Assembly (NCBI GenBank): GCA_027563145.1
Contig: CP071307.1
Coordinates: forward strand, 310,001-374,000
DNA from: Halocatena halophila
GTDB taxonomy: Archaea; Halobacteriota; Halobacteria; Halobacteriales; Haloarculaceae
Direction: 5' to 3'
Length of the DNA stretch: 64,000 bases
The position numbers and the translations under genes are program-made. This document shows, piece after piece, positions 15,762-24,075 of this stretch (position 1 is the first letter of the stretch; every line of letters begins with the position of its first letter). The notes beneath the pieces are model-generated. The model saw only the letters and a list, made by a program, of their open reading frames with translations, did not search any database and was not told the DNA's origin.

Positions 15762-16418
15762 CTACGGACACTCGAAAACGCAATTCAGCCCACACTCACA
15801 GCACTTACAGTTCCAGTTACAGCAATAACAGCATGTACAGCTCGGACAGGGATCACAACCACAGTTACAGAAACCACACGTTTCGGTGCAGCACTTGTTG
15901 TCGGGACAACCACCACACATAGTAGCCTTCGGAGCTGGCTCCGATAGCATAATAACGTCATCATCATCCTCAACTCCGGGAGGAATTAATGCTGCATAGT
16001 CATCAGAGATCTCTGGCCGTACAGCCATGACCAGCAAACCGTCATCAAATTTCCGGGAGACACGTATTTCCGGCGTTGCGCCGTCTTCTGTAGGTTGTGC
16101 GTCGTAAACGATCCCTTCAGGGCTCTGTCCGTTCTTTGCAGGCTCGTTAACGATACCAATTGCGTCGATGGACGCCTCCTCGATGAGGCCTGCGTCTGCG
16201 ATGGTTTCGAGGAGTGCAGGTCGATTTGCGAAGGCCTTGCGAACCGACTCAATGTTGCGATAACCAGTTGTCGCCTCTCGAATCTCTTGTTCGGATGGAC
16301 CACGTCGCTGCGTGGCCGTTGCATTTCCGGCGAAGCCAGCCGAGATGGTTGCTCCCGCGGCCACTTTTTTGAGTACAGTTCGCCGATTAATACCGACCGA
16401 TAAGTTCTTTTCAGACAT
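15762..16418 (-). CDS. Tat-exported precursor with 20-cysteine C-terminal domain (halocin-like layout)
   Basis: 218 residues. The N-terminus INRRTVLKKVAAGATISAGF is a twin-arginine signal. A cysteine-free middle (about 40-167) is acidic, and the last 51 residues (168-218) contain all 20 cysteines of the protein, in CC, CxC and CxxC spacings, together with a few Asn, Pro, Trp and Tyr. Signal + long cysteine-free leader + short cysteine-rich tail is the layout of the halocin C8 precursor, whose tail is released as an antimicrobial peptide, although the cysteine density here is much higher and the sequence is not clearly homologous. A metal-binding secreted domain is the alternative. ATG 16418 has a TATA box 30 bases upstream. 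Confidence 0.78.
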   Translation of the reverse strand: MSEKNLSVGINRRTVLKKVAAGATISAGFAGNATATQRRGPSEQEIREATTGYRNIESVRKAFANRPALLETIADAGLIEEASIDAIGIVNEPAKNGQSPEGIVYDAQPTEDGATPEIRVSRKFDDGLLVMAVRPEISDDYAALIPPGVEDDDDVIMLSEPAPKATMCGGCPDNKCCTETCGFCNCGCDPCPSCTCCYCCNWNCKCCECGLNCVFECP

Positions 16419-16442
16419 CACTTCTATACTTATCCTAACATT

Positions 16443-16454
16443 GAATATATTTTT
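16443..16454 (-). promoter_or_regulatory. TATA box of the cysteine-rich precursor gene
   Basis: On the minus strand the element reads AAAAATATATTC, centred about 30 bases before ATG 16418. This fits a leaderless haloarchaeal transcript. The remaining 220 bases to the next gene show nothing further. Confidence 0.5.
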
Positions 16455-16681
16455 TCGCTAGAATATTAAGTAACAGGTGGTATCTCGTTGTGCTCGCCGC
16501 ACTTTCCAGATTGTCACAGTGTCTCGAAGGTTATAACGGTGCAAATTGGAAAGTGAACGCGACGAAGACTGAAAGTTCTTATTTGAAACGAAGGTGGCTT
16601 GAATACACCCTATAAAGACTGTGAAAAATCCATCAGGTCAAAGCTAAAACGGAGCGTAACCGACGGGCCATAATGTGTTAG

Positions 16682-17512
16682 CTATCGATCACCCTTCCAC
16701 GTGACCGTCCGTCCCCATGTCGTCGCCTTCCCCCAGAGTCCCGATCGCATGCATTCCAGCTCGACGATCTGGGAGTTATCGACGAAGAGGTTGACTTCGG
16801 GGCCGAAGTTCTTGATGTACCACTCGAACATCTCCGGACCGGGTGCTTCGAACACGAGATTCTCGATCCCGAGTGCGTTGGCGATCTGATACGCCACGTC
16901 CGTCCGCCACTCGGTTACTTCCTCGGTGATGCCCTCTGCTTCAACCATCAACAGCTCTGCTCCGGCCTCCAGATGGCGTCTGCCTTCTTCGATCGCCTGT
17001 TCGGGATCCTGCTGGCCCTGCTCTTCCAAGATCGATGGATCGGTGGCACCACCGGCACCGAACTGGACGTTGATCTCGGGTTTTGGTGCGATATCGTACT
17101 CCTCCGCAACGAGTTCGGTCATGTGAACCATATCATCGGTGCTGATCGCGAGAAAGCCACTCGAAAGCTCGACGATGTCGAATCCCAGCCGGGCGGCCTC
17201 CTCGAAATAGCGCTCAACGTCGTCGTTGTTCCGAATAAGAACGTTCTCGACGTAGCCACCAGTAGAGACCTTCACGTCGAACTCGTGGCAAATCTCAATC
17301 AGTTCGGTGACCGCATCCTCTGGCATGAGCGCGAACGAACCACCACTGAACTTATAGATGTCGACGTACCGACCCATTGTCTCCAGAATATCTCGGAGCT
17401 CTCGGGGACCCATCGGGTCGTAATACGGTCCTCTGATCTCCGTGATTCCCTTGTCTCGTGGCTTTTCTGCCCGCTCGTTGTGATGCAGAAACTCGAACGC
17501 TCGCTCAACCAT
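16682..17512 (-). CDS. comA: Phosphosulfolactate synthase (ComA) family protein
   Basis: 276 residues from ATG 17512 (GTG 17542 would add ten). The family forms a TIM barrel and adds sulfite to phosphoenolpyruvate, the first step of coenzyme M synthesis in methanogens and of sulfolactate metabolism elsewhere. Matching segments include GITEIRGPYYDP, YVDIYKFSGGSFALMP, VSTGGYVENVL, FDIVELSSGFL, PEINVQFGAGG and VNLFVDNSQIVELE, which hold the phosphate- and Mg-binding residues of the family. Haloarchaea do not make coenzyme M, so the product must feed another route. It lies 85 bases downstream of the MmgE/PrpD gene on the same strand, likely one operon. Confidence 0.85.
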   Translation of the reverse strand: MVERAFEFLHHNERAEKPRDKGITEIRGPYYDPMGPRELRDILETMGRYVDIYKFSGGSFALMPEDAVTELIEICHEFDVKVSTGGYVENVLIRNNDDVERYFEEAARLGFDIVELSSGFLAISTDDMVHMTELVAEEYDIAPKPEINVQFGAGGATDPSILEEQGQQDPEQAIEEGRRHLEAGAELLMVEAEGITEEVTEWRTDVAYQIANALGIENLVFEAPGPEMFEWYIKNFGPEVNLFVDNSQIVELECMRSGLWGKATTWGRTVTWKGDR

Positions 17513-17597
17513 GATACGGGCCACGATGGGCTCGCCACGCACTTAGTAAAGGACCGGTATCCACATCAGTACCGAGTTGCGTGATGATCTGTTGTCG

Positions 17598-18950
17598 TTA
17601 TTCCAACAGTGAAACGAGATCGTCAACGTCGTTGGATTGCATCTCCCGAACGACCGCCACGATCTCATCGCGTCGATTTCCCTCGAACTGCGCTCGGGCA
17701 GTGTCGTGGAACTTTCGTTCGATCTGGTCCCAGTCCATCGGATTTGTCGGATGTCCCTCAAAGGCGTCTTTTTCGACGACGTGTGTGGTTCCATCCTCGA
17801 GTTCGATCATCAGACGCGCAGGCATCTCTCCGGCGTCGAATCGATCGGTGAACGACGTGTTTTCCTCAACGGTGATCTTCCCAAGCAGTTTCTGAACGTC
17901 GTCACGAATGATGCGACGGGGATCGTACTGGTCGTTTCCCAGTTCGCGATCGAGCAGGGCCACAGCCAGCATGTACGGGAGCGAATGATCCGCCTGGGCT
18001 TTCGTTTCGACCGAGTGGCGATCGCCTTCTCCTCCACCGATGATGAGCTTTGCGCCGGCGAACGTTTCCAGACGAATGGTCTTAACGTCGCTCCCCGCAA
18101 GATCCTCGCGCTCTGTGAGTTCGATGATTCCTTCGACGGCGGATTGAGCGTACGTTTCGGCGACGTAGCGCTTGGTCATAACGTCGTGAACTCGCCGACA
18201 ACCCGGATCGAGATCGAGGTCGAAATCACCACTGATCACCTGCTTCCAGCCTTTCTGTCCCACAAAGAGGTTCGTTGGTCCCTCCATTCCATTGCGCGCC
18301 AGCAAAGCAGCGTACATGGCGTTGCGAGCGGCGTTTGCAGAGGCAATTCCTTTCCATTCATTAATGCCCCCCGTTCGGGTCACGCGGAGAGCGTTGTGGG
18401 CAGTTCCGGCGATACCGATCGCATTGCGAGTTGTCTCGACATCGAGTTCGAGCAGTTTTGCAATACCACAGGTCGCCGAAATGATCGTATGTGTCACGTG
18501 ATCCCATCCTTCATCGCGAACCGGTGCATTCCAGGCGAGTTCGCCCTGAACCTCGTAGGCGACTCCCACACCTTCGAGCAGTGTTTCACCAGACGCACCG
18601 ACGTACTCGCCGGCCGCGATCACTGCTCCGATGGTATCACTGGGGTGGGGCGTCTCTCCGGGTGCGAGAAACGAGTCCATGAAATCGAGATACCGGGTCA
18701 GTGCTGTGTTGTACATCGTGGCACCGACCGGCGAGGCAGTCTCTCCCTGGCCCCAGAGCGTACACTGTTCGCCGGCATTCGCCAGTTGCACGGTCTCTTC
18801 GACGACGGCTACTGGCTCTGCATCAAGCGCATCTATGGCAATTCCTATCGAATCGAGAAGCCGTTTTTTTAGCTCCTCGCGGGTGGATGTGGAGAGCTCA
18901 TCCATCGAGACCGACTGTACGAATCGCGCTAGCGCTTCGGTCGTCGTCAT
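17598..18950 (-). CDS. MmgE/PrpD family protein
   Basis: 450 residues from ATG 18950 (in-frame starts up to 19037 give a non-conserved extension). The MmgE/PrpD fold includes 2-methylcitrate dehydratase, cis-aconitate decarboxylase and iminodisuccinate epimerase. Family landmarks: LLDSIGIAIDAL near residue 33, a Gly/Ser-rich ALTRYLDFMDSFLAPGETPHPSD segment (about 88-112) holding the D-x-x-D-x-x-x-x-x-x-H-P-x-D active-site loop, GWDHVTHTIISATCG, and the KRYVAETYAQSAVEGI stretch. It is transcribed toward the ComA-like gene, suggesting a common pathway for a di- or tricarboxylate or sulfonate. The substrate is unknown. Confidence 0.86.
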   Translation of the reverse strand: MTTTEALARFVQSVSMDELSTSTREELKKRLLDSIGIAIDALDAEPVAVVEETVQLANAGEQCTLWGQGETASPVGATMYNTALTRYLDFMDSFLAPGETPHPSDTIGAVIAAGEYVGASGETLLEGVGVAYEVQGELAWNAPVRDEGWDHVTHTIISATCGIAKLLELDVETTRNAIGIAGTAHNALRVTRTGGINEWKGIASANAARNAMYAALLARNGMEGPTNLFVGQKGWKQVISGDFDLDLDPGCRRVHDVMTKRYVAETYAQSAVEGIIELTEREDLAGSDVKTIRLETFAGAKLIIGGGEGDRHSVETKAQADHSLPYMLAVALLDRELGNDQYDPRRIIRDDVQKLLGKITVEENTSFTDRFDAGEMPARLMIELEDGTTHVVEKDAFEGHPTNPMDWDQIERKFHDTARAQFEGNRRDEIVAVVREMQSNDVDDLVSLLE

Positions 18951-19125
18951 GTGGTGAGATAGCATAGCCGTGAGGAAACCTCCTGTGTCCGGGCCCGATC
19001 GTAACGGTTGTGACACACACACCGGTTGGCATCTCAATAAACATCACGTAGCGAGGATTACGTGAACGGACGTTCCGAAACACACGATCCCGGTGATAGC
19101 GGACACCGCCGACTGAGATGCTCGG

Positions 19126-20316
19126 TCACGGCTCTAGATAACAGGGGAGCTCACGAACACCGTATACGAGTGATTGTGGCCGAAGCGATGAGCAATCAGG
19201 TTCGATCACCGAGAACCGATCAAGCAGGCATTCGATCGCGATATCGGCCTCAAGACGCGCGAGTTGTGCACCCAGGCAGAAATGGATACCGCCACCAAAG
19301 GTCAGATGTGGATTCGGTGTGCGCTCTGGTACAAACGTTTCTGGTTCGTCGAACCGGACTGGATCACGGTTTGCAGAACCAATATACGCGACGAGCAGTT
19401 CATTCGCATCGATCTGTGTCCCACAAAGCGTCACCGGTTCGGTCGTGACACGACGAACTGACTGGGCTGGTGGGCGGTATCGTAACACTTCCTCAATGAC
19501 AGTCTCCCGATCGATTGCACCCGAGCGAACGTCATCGAACAGGTCGAATTCCGCGAAACACCACAGCGCGCTGGTGATGAGGTTCACCGTCGTAACGTTT
19601 CCTGCAACAAGAATCGTCGTACAGAACGTGACGGTCTCTTCGTGAGAAAGCGCATCGTTGGACGCTGCGAGACTGATGAGGTCGTCGCCGTCGCCATCGG
19701 CACGATCTCGAACGAGCTTCGAAAAATACGATCGCATCTCTTCTCGGGCCTGCCGTGCTGCAGACGCATCCGTCGGTGATAGTTCAGTCGTCGCGAGAGA
19801 CCACTCCCGGAATCGGTCGTACTCGACCGCTGGAAGGCCGAGCAGCGACGCAATAACGGTGATAGGAAACGGATGCGTGAACGCATCGATCAGCTCTACG
19901 GTCGAGTTGGGTTCGATCGAATCAAGCAGGTCTGCAGCTATCTCGCCGAACTCCTCTCGGTGCTCTGCGATGGTTCCCGGCTGAAATCGCGGTGTCGCAA
20001 ACGACCGTCGGCGGCTGTGATCTGGTGGGGCCGTCCGGAGCATCGACGTGGTGGTTCCAGGCGTCTCGAATGGATCGCCATCAACCAGCTCGATATCCGT
20101 GCTCGAAATATCGGCGGTGAACCGTTCGTGGTCCCGGAGGACGGTGGCCACGTCCTCGTATCGAAACAGATGCCACCGGTTGAGCTTGTCGTCGTACTGA
20201 ACTGGCGCTGTACGACGCATTCGTTCATACCATTCGAACGGTTCGAGTTGCGATTGTTCGTCGGCCAACGCCGCCGGCGGCGCACGAAACACAGTACGCT
20301 CGTCTGAATGTGCCAT
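19126..20316 (-). CDS. Cytochrome P450
   Basis: 396-residue soluble monooxygenase of the bacterial/archaeal class. The heme-binding loop is FGGGIHFCLGAQLARLE with the axial Cys at 347. The K-helix E-x-x-R is in VIEEVLRYRPPAQSVRR, and the I-helix reads VAGNVTTVNLI, in which the usual acidic-alcohol pair (D/E-T) is replaced by N-V-T-T; this may affect proton delivery. No ferredoxin or reductase gene lies within several kilobases, so electrons must come from shared partners. The gene stands alone, 175 bases upstream of the MmgE/PrpD gene on the same strand. Confidence 0.92.
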   Translation of the reverse strand: MAHSDERTVFRAPPAALADEQSQLEPFEWYERMRRTAPVQYDDKLNRWHLFRYEDVATVLRDHERFTADISSTDIELVDGDPFETPGTTTSMLRTAPPDHSRRRSFATPRFQPGTIAEHREEFGEIAADLLDSIEPNSTVELIDAFTHPFPITVIASLLGLPAVEYDRFREWSLATTELSPTDASAARQAREEMRSYFSKLVRDRADGDGDDLISLAASNDALSHEETVTFCTTILVAGNVTTVNLITSALWCFAEFDLFDDVRSGAIDRETVIEEVLRYRPPAQSVRRVTTEPVTLCGTQIDANELLVAYIGSANRDPVRFDEPETFVPERTPNPHLTFGGGIHFCLGAQLARLEADIAIECLLDRFSVIEPDCSSLRPQSLVYGVRELPCYLEP

Positions 20317-20678
20317 AATTTATTCCACAGTATATTCGAATATTATCTTATCGATGTGATTAATAATGAAATGGGTGTGAATATGATTGAGTATCCAAGC
20401 CGATACAGTAGTATACGTGTAGCATGAATGATTCGTCGTACGATGGACGAAACCACCAGGCCAGGCGGATAATCGGGACCGATGCTTGCGTGTACCGTCA
20501 CGAGTCTCTGTATTAGTGCCGGATTAACTGTGTTCAGTCGAGTGATGTGTGCACAAGACCTCAACAGGAGTATCTGGATGATCGTAGGTGGAATTGGTCT
20601 GGTGGTTATCGGGTAGATTCTGTTGTGGTCGCTGGAGTATATTTCTTCCCTGGGGTGACGAATATCAACAAACACTAA
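20317..20678. other. 360-base gap with a possible interrupted membrane ORF
   Basis: A + frame from ATG 20482 encodes a hydrophobic stretch (SIWMIVGGIGLVVIG), meets TAG at 20614, then continues in the same frame as ILLWSLEYISSLG to a TGA at 20656. This could be a small membrane protein broken by a nonsense codon, but it may be chance. No other feature is seen. Confidence 0.25.
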
Positions 20679-21560
20679 CTAGTTCTCTCGTCTGTTTTTG
20701 ATCATTTTGATGACGTAAACGCACTTATCAGAAACCAGCGATCGAAGCTCCCTGGTGTCGAGTTCGACATCCTCTTCGATCACGATCGAGCCGCCTTCTT
20801 CGGTCATCATATCGCGAATCACCGCCTGTGGAAGTATTTCCATCATCGGCAGTTCGATTTTCTCCCACGCACCATCTCCAACGAGCTGATGGGCAACGGA
20901 CTCGATACGCGCGGGGGTGACGTACTGTTCGACGATTCGCTCCGTGTCAGTGAAATCTGACCTGGTTGGGCTCCGTTTGAGCGTTTCTGTGAACTCCTCA
21001 CGAACGAGTTTGTAGTAGCTTTCTGTCTGGTGGTTCTTCAGCACGACACCTTCGGCCACTCCATTGTAGAAGGCGCTTTCAGGGATCGAGGGAGCCCACT
21101 CCTCAGAAGTATCTACAGAAACTGCATCCACAACGGGAGTGAACGGCAGTCCAACGGTTTCGACGATCTCCTTGGCCTGCTCGGTGTGATAAAATTTCTG
21201 GGTCTCGACGTTCCACACGTCGAATCCGACGAACGCTGGCGTGTGATCCCAGTCGTAGGCAATCGTGTGTGGAATCATCGCCTCACCAAAGAGCACGAGC
21301 TGGCCGAGATCTTCCTGTAGCGACGACAGCGCGTCCGTCTCACAGTTCGATTTGATGTACGAGATCGGTTCACTGAACTGTTTGTGGTGTAGCTGCTCAC
21401 CGGCCGTGTTCCGAGATCCAAATGTGAAACCCTCGTCTTCATCGAACGTAAACCGGAAGTTCGATCCGTCCAGCTTTTCGGTGACGACGATCGTCCCCGA
21501 CGAGAGAAGATCGTCCTGGGCCCCAGATTCGTACGTTGGGAGTTTTGGATACCGTTTCAT
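20679..21560 (-). CDS. RNA ligase (nucleotidyltransferase superfamily)
   Basis: 293 residues from ATG 21560. The covalent nucleotidyltransferase motif I is TEKLDGSNF with the AMP-accepting Lys at position 29. Motif III-like VLFGEAMIP, motif IV VAEGVVLK and motif V SYYKLVREEF follow in the expected order, and the C-terminal 90 residues are helical. This matches the T4 Rnl2/Deinococcus Rnl5-like RNA ligase group (PF09414), which seals nicks in RNA, in some members only when the 3'-OH strand is RNA. No kinase/phosphatase or RtcB partner is adjacent. Role in haloarchaea is unproven. Confidence 0.85.
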   Translation of the reverse strand: MKRYPKLPTYESGAQDDLLSSGTIVVTEKLDGSNFRFTFDEDEGFTFGSRNTAGEQLHHKQFSEPISYIKSNCETDALSSLQEDLGQLVLFGEAMIPHTIAYDWDHTPAFVGFDVWNVETQKFYHTEQAKEIVETVGLPFTPVVDAVSVDTSEEWAPSIPESAFYNGVAEGVVLKNHQTESYYKLVREEFTETLKRSPTRSDFTDTERIVEQYVTPARIESVAHQLVGDGAWEKIELPMMEILPQAVIRDMMTEEGGSIVIEEDVELDTRELRSLVSDKCVYVIKMIKNRREN

Positions 21561-21675
21561 TTGAATCTGTGACAACCATGATGGATAATAGTTTGAAAAT
21601 TATTTCGGTTACTTTCAGTATCATTCTCACCGACAACGACCCACAGAGAAATCACACACTTTCCAACGCAGGCCC

Positions 21676-22893
21676 TCATTTGGGAGTCCCTTCCGAACGC
21701 GATGCGGATCGCGTGACTGGAGATTCCCAGAGACTGACGAGCCCACCAGCACACAGAAAGAACAGACCGAGCGCTCCGAGGGCACCGATCGGAGAGGTGA
21801 GATCAGCAACGACCCCGCCGAGCGGCTTCAATGGGAGTCGCACAAGGGCGTACACCATCGAGACGGCGCTCAGAATCGTCGCTCGACCAACAGACTCGGT
21901 GTGTGTATTGATGTAGCCGCTCGCAATCGGTTGTAACACAGAGCGTGAAGACTTCATGACGAAAAATAGCCCGAGCGCACCGAACGGAGCCAGTACTGGA
22001 AGGACGAACCAGACACTGACGACGACCGGTACCAGCACCACCATGGTTCGTGTAGAAAAAGCAGACTCAAGCTCAGCCGCACCGTAGCTACCGATCGCTG
22101 CGATGGCAGTGAACCCGGCATACAGCGGCCCCAGCCAGGCGTGTGGAAATCCGAGCGACCGAACGGTAATCGGCTGAATGAATATGTCAGCTGATGATAT
22201 GATTGCGAAAAAGAGCCCCAGATACAACACAAACGAACGAAGCGGGGGTGTACGCAACTGAGAACGGATGACCGCCATCGCATCGAACGGCGTGAACGTA
22301 GTATCAGAAGACTCACTCGAGGACCCAACAGTGGACATCGACACGAGAACCACCATCGAAACACAGAGCAAGAGCCCACCGACTGCGAACGGGACGAACG
22401 GTCCAATCCCGTACAAAACGCCTGCACAGAGCATCGTCCCCGCACTTACCCACTGATTGATCGCCCCACCACGGCCACGGATTCGTGTGTATTCGTCCTG
22501 ATGACCCCGCATTGAAAGCGCGTCGTACAGCCAGGCATCCGCGCTGCCGGACTGAAACGCGACGCCAAGTCCCCAGAGCACCCAGAGAACGGCGAACGAA
22601 ATGAACGTCTGTGCAACGAGAAAGCCAAGTACCGAACTCGCGAGCAATCCCGATCCGAAAAGCAATCCGTTTCGTCGTCCGATACGATCGGCGAGATAGC
22701 CCGTCGGAAGCTCACCAACGACGACGGTTGCCGCCGAGAGACTTCCCAAGAGACCGATTTGTGCGAACGACAGTCCTCGTGACCGAAGAAAAATGGTGAA
22801 CACCGGCCAGAAAAATCCATACGTCGTGGTCGCCTGATAGCAGTAGTATTTCACCACGAACGATGGTGAAAATCGCCAGTTGCTAGGTATCAT
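21676..22893 (-). CDS. Major facilitator superfamily transporter
   Basis: 405 residues with about 12 membrane segments. The loop 2-3 signature is GYLADRIGRRNGLL (G-x-x-x-D-R-x-G-R-R), diagnostic for MFS. The first helix region (YYCYQATTTYGFFWPVFTIF) and the even spacing of helices fit drug/sugar antiporters of about 400 residues. ATG 22893 is preferred to GTG 22902 because GAGGTG lies six bases ahead of it. The substrate cannot be predicted. Confidence 0.88.
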   Translation of the reverse strand: MIPSNWRFSPSFVVKYYCYQATTTYGFFWPVFTIFLRSRGLSFAQIGLLGSLSAATVVVGELPTGYLADRIGRRNGLLFGSGLLASSVLGFLVAQTFISFAVLWVLWGLGVAFQSGSADAWLYDALSMRGHQDEYTRIRGRGGAINQWVSAGTMLCAGVLYGIGPFVPFAVGGLLLCVSMVVLVSMSTVGSSSESSDTTFTPFDAMAVIRSQLRTPPLRSFVLYLGLFFAIISSADIFIQPITVRSLGFPHAWLGPLYAGFTAIAAIGSYGAAELESAFSTRTMVVLVPVVVSVWFVLPVLAPFGALGLFFVMKSSRSVLQPIASGYINTHTESVGRATILSAVSMVYALVRLPLKPLGGVVADLTSPIGALGALGLFFLCAGGLVSLWESPVTRSASRSEGTPK

Positions 22894-23078
22894 TGGCTTC
22901 ACCTCACTGCATTCACTCCACTACGTCGTCGAATCATGTCCCTACGGATGGATCGAACGCTCCGACCAAAAGTGATTGCTGATAAGAATTTCAGTAATCC
23001 ACGTATCAATAACGTATGCTATCGACAGTTGCAGAGTAACTCACCACAGCACGCACACAACAAAAAAATTGTACCCGC

Positions 23079-23609
23079 TCACACCGTGGCCGGTGTTTCG
23101 TGGACCGTGATGTCGAGTTCGCGCTGTTCACCCTCGAGATCAGCAACCATTCGCGTTGCGACGATTCGACCGAACGTCGCTGCTTTGGGCTTGACCTTAT
23201 CGATCACCTTATCAATCGGGATGATTCCTGGCAGGTTCAGCGCCTTTGCATCGGCCGATTCGAGATCGAACTCTACGAAACAGTGTACCCGACAGGCGTC
23301 ATCTTCGTCGTCCGGCGCTTCTTCGGGGACGTGTTCGATCTCCCAGTGTCCGTGCGCATCAACATCTTTACTCACTTCCCAGTCGATTCGACTTGGAGCG
23401 TCGACGTCGGTGACAGTTACCTCGGCAGTGTAGTCGATCTTCCACCACGAACACGTGATGTCGTACACTGCTCCGGCATCGTCCGCACCATCGCGGTCGA
23501 TGTTCGTCACGTACTTCGAGTAATCCTCGTACTGTTGGAAATCCACGAGGAAGTCGTAGATTTCCTCTGGCGACTGGTACACCAACGTACTAGCTTCTAC
23601 GGTTTCCAC
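23079..23609 (-). CDS. SRPBCC (START-like) family protein
   Basis: About 176 residues from GTG 23609; TTG 23651 would extend it by 14. The helix-grip fold is indicated by VYQSPEEIYDFLVDFQQYEDY at the N-terminus (positions about 9-29), alternating beta strands in the middle (YTAEVTVTDVDAPSRIDWEV), and a long C-terminal helix. Members bind hydrophobic ligands such as quinones, polyketides or lipids, or act as aromatase/cyclases and coenzyme Q-binding proteins. No biosynthetic cluster surrounds it, so a housekeeping lipid- or quinone-related role is more likely. 185 bases separate it from the upstream-facing MFS gene. Confidence 0.78.
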   Translation of the reverse strand: METVEASTLVYQSPEEIYDFLVDFQQYEDYSKYVTNIDRDGADDAGAVYDITCSWWKIDYTAEVTVTDVDAPSRIDWEVSKDVDAHGHWEIEHVPEEAPDDEDDACRVHCFVEFDLESADAKALNLPGIIPIDKVIDKVKPKAATFGRIVATRMVADLEGEQRELDITVHETPATV

Positions 23610-23651
23610 AACAGGGGTTGCCTGCCACCACGTTAATGTATTCTGATTCAA

Positions 23652-24013
23652 TTTTTACGTCCAGATACCATCCGTTAACAGAACAGTCAACGAAGCAGAG
23701 AGTATCACGAACTTTTTCAAAATTTGCTGTGGTATGGCTGCATTTCAAATCAGCAGATATCGCTACCGTCACACCGGATAGGTCACGACATCGTTTTCCA
23801 CCAGTTCAAATTACCAGCCAACGAAGACCAGTCACATAGATCGTGGTGCTGTGAGCAGTATTGCAAAACATGGGTGTGTTCTATAAATGGTCAGCATCCC
23901 GCCGATACACCCTCACTTTCCTTTGTCAGGAAAGGCTGTATAAATCCGACAATACCGTTCTGTAGCCAACCACCAACCGATATACACCACACACCAACAT
24001 TTCAACATCTCTA
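23652..24013. other. Intergenic stretch upstream of the actin homologue
   Basis: About 360 bases with no convincing coding frame, RNA gene or repeat. The promoter elements of the actin-like gene follow directly and are listed separately. Confidence 0.4.
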
Positions 24014-24029
24014 ACCTTCGGACGAAGGT
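24014..24029. promoter_or_regulatory. 16-bp palindrome upstream of the actin-like gene
   Basis: ACCTTCGGACGAAGGT is a 7+7 base inverted repeat with a 2-base centre, ending 12 bases before the TATA box. Its position just upstream of the BRE/TATA is that of an archaeal activator or repressor site. Confidence 0.45.
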
Positions 24030-24040
24030 GATTTACAGGG

Positions 24041-24050
24041 TTTTATATAT
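24041..24050 (+). promoter_or_regulatory. TATA box of the actin-like gene
   Basis: TTTTATATAT is centred about 31 bases before ATG 24076, fitting a strong leaderless haloarchaeal promoter and supporting that start codon. Confidence 0.6.
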
Positions 24051-24075
24051 TGTGGCTGTTAACCAGTTGGCTATA

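Noticed and set aside
15785..15973. Val-rich frame overlapping the cysteine tail gene, possible toxin peptide
   Set aside because: It is the +1 shadow of the cysteine-rich codons (tgt/tgc read as gtt/gtg) and has no start-site support.
17637..18872. Long open frame on the plus strand (about 410 codons) opposite the MmgE/PrpD gene
   Set aside because: It is a shadow: the minus strand encodes a full, motif-bearing MmgE/PrpD protein, while this translation has many Cys/His/Arg residues, no family match and no promoter.
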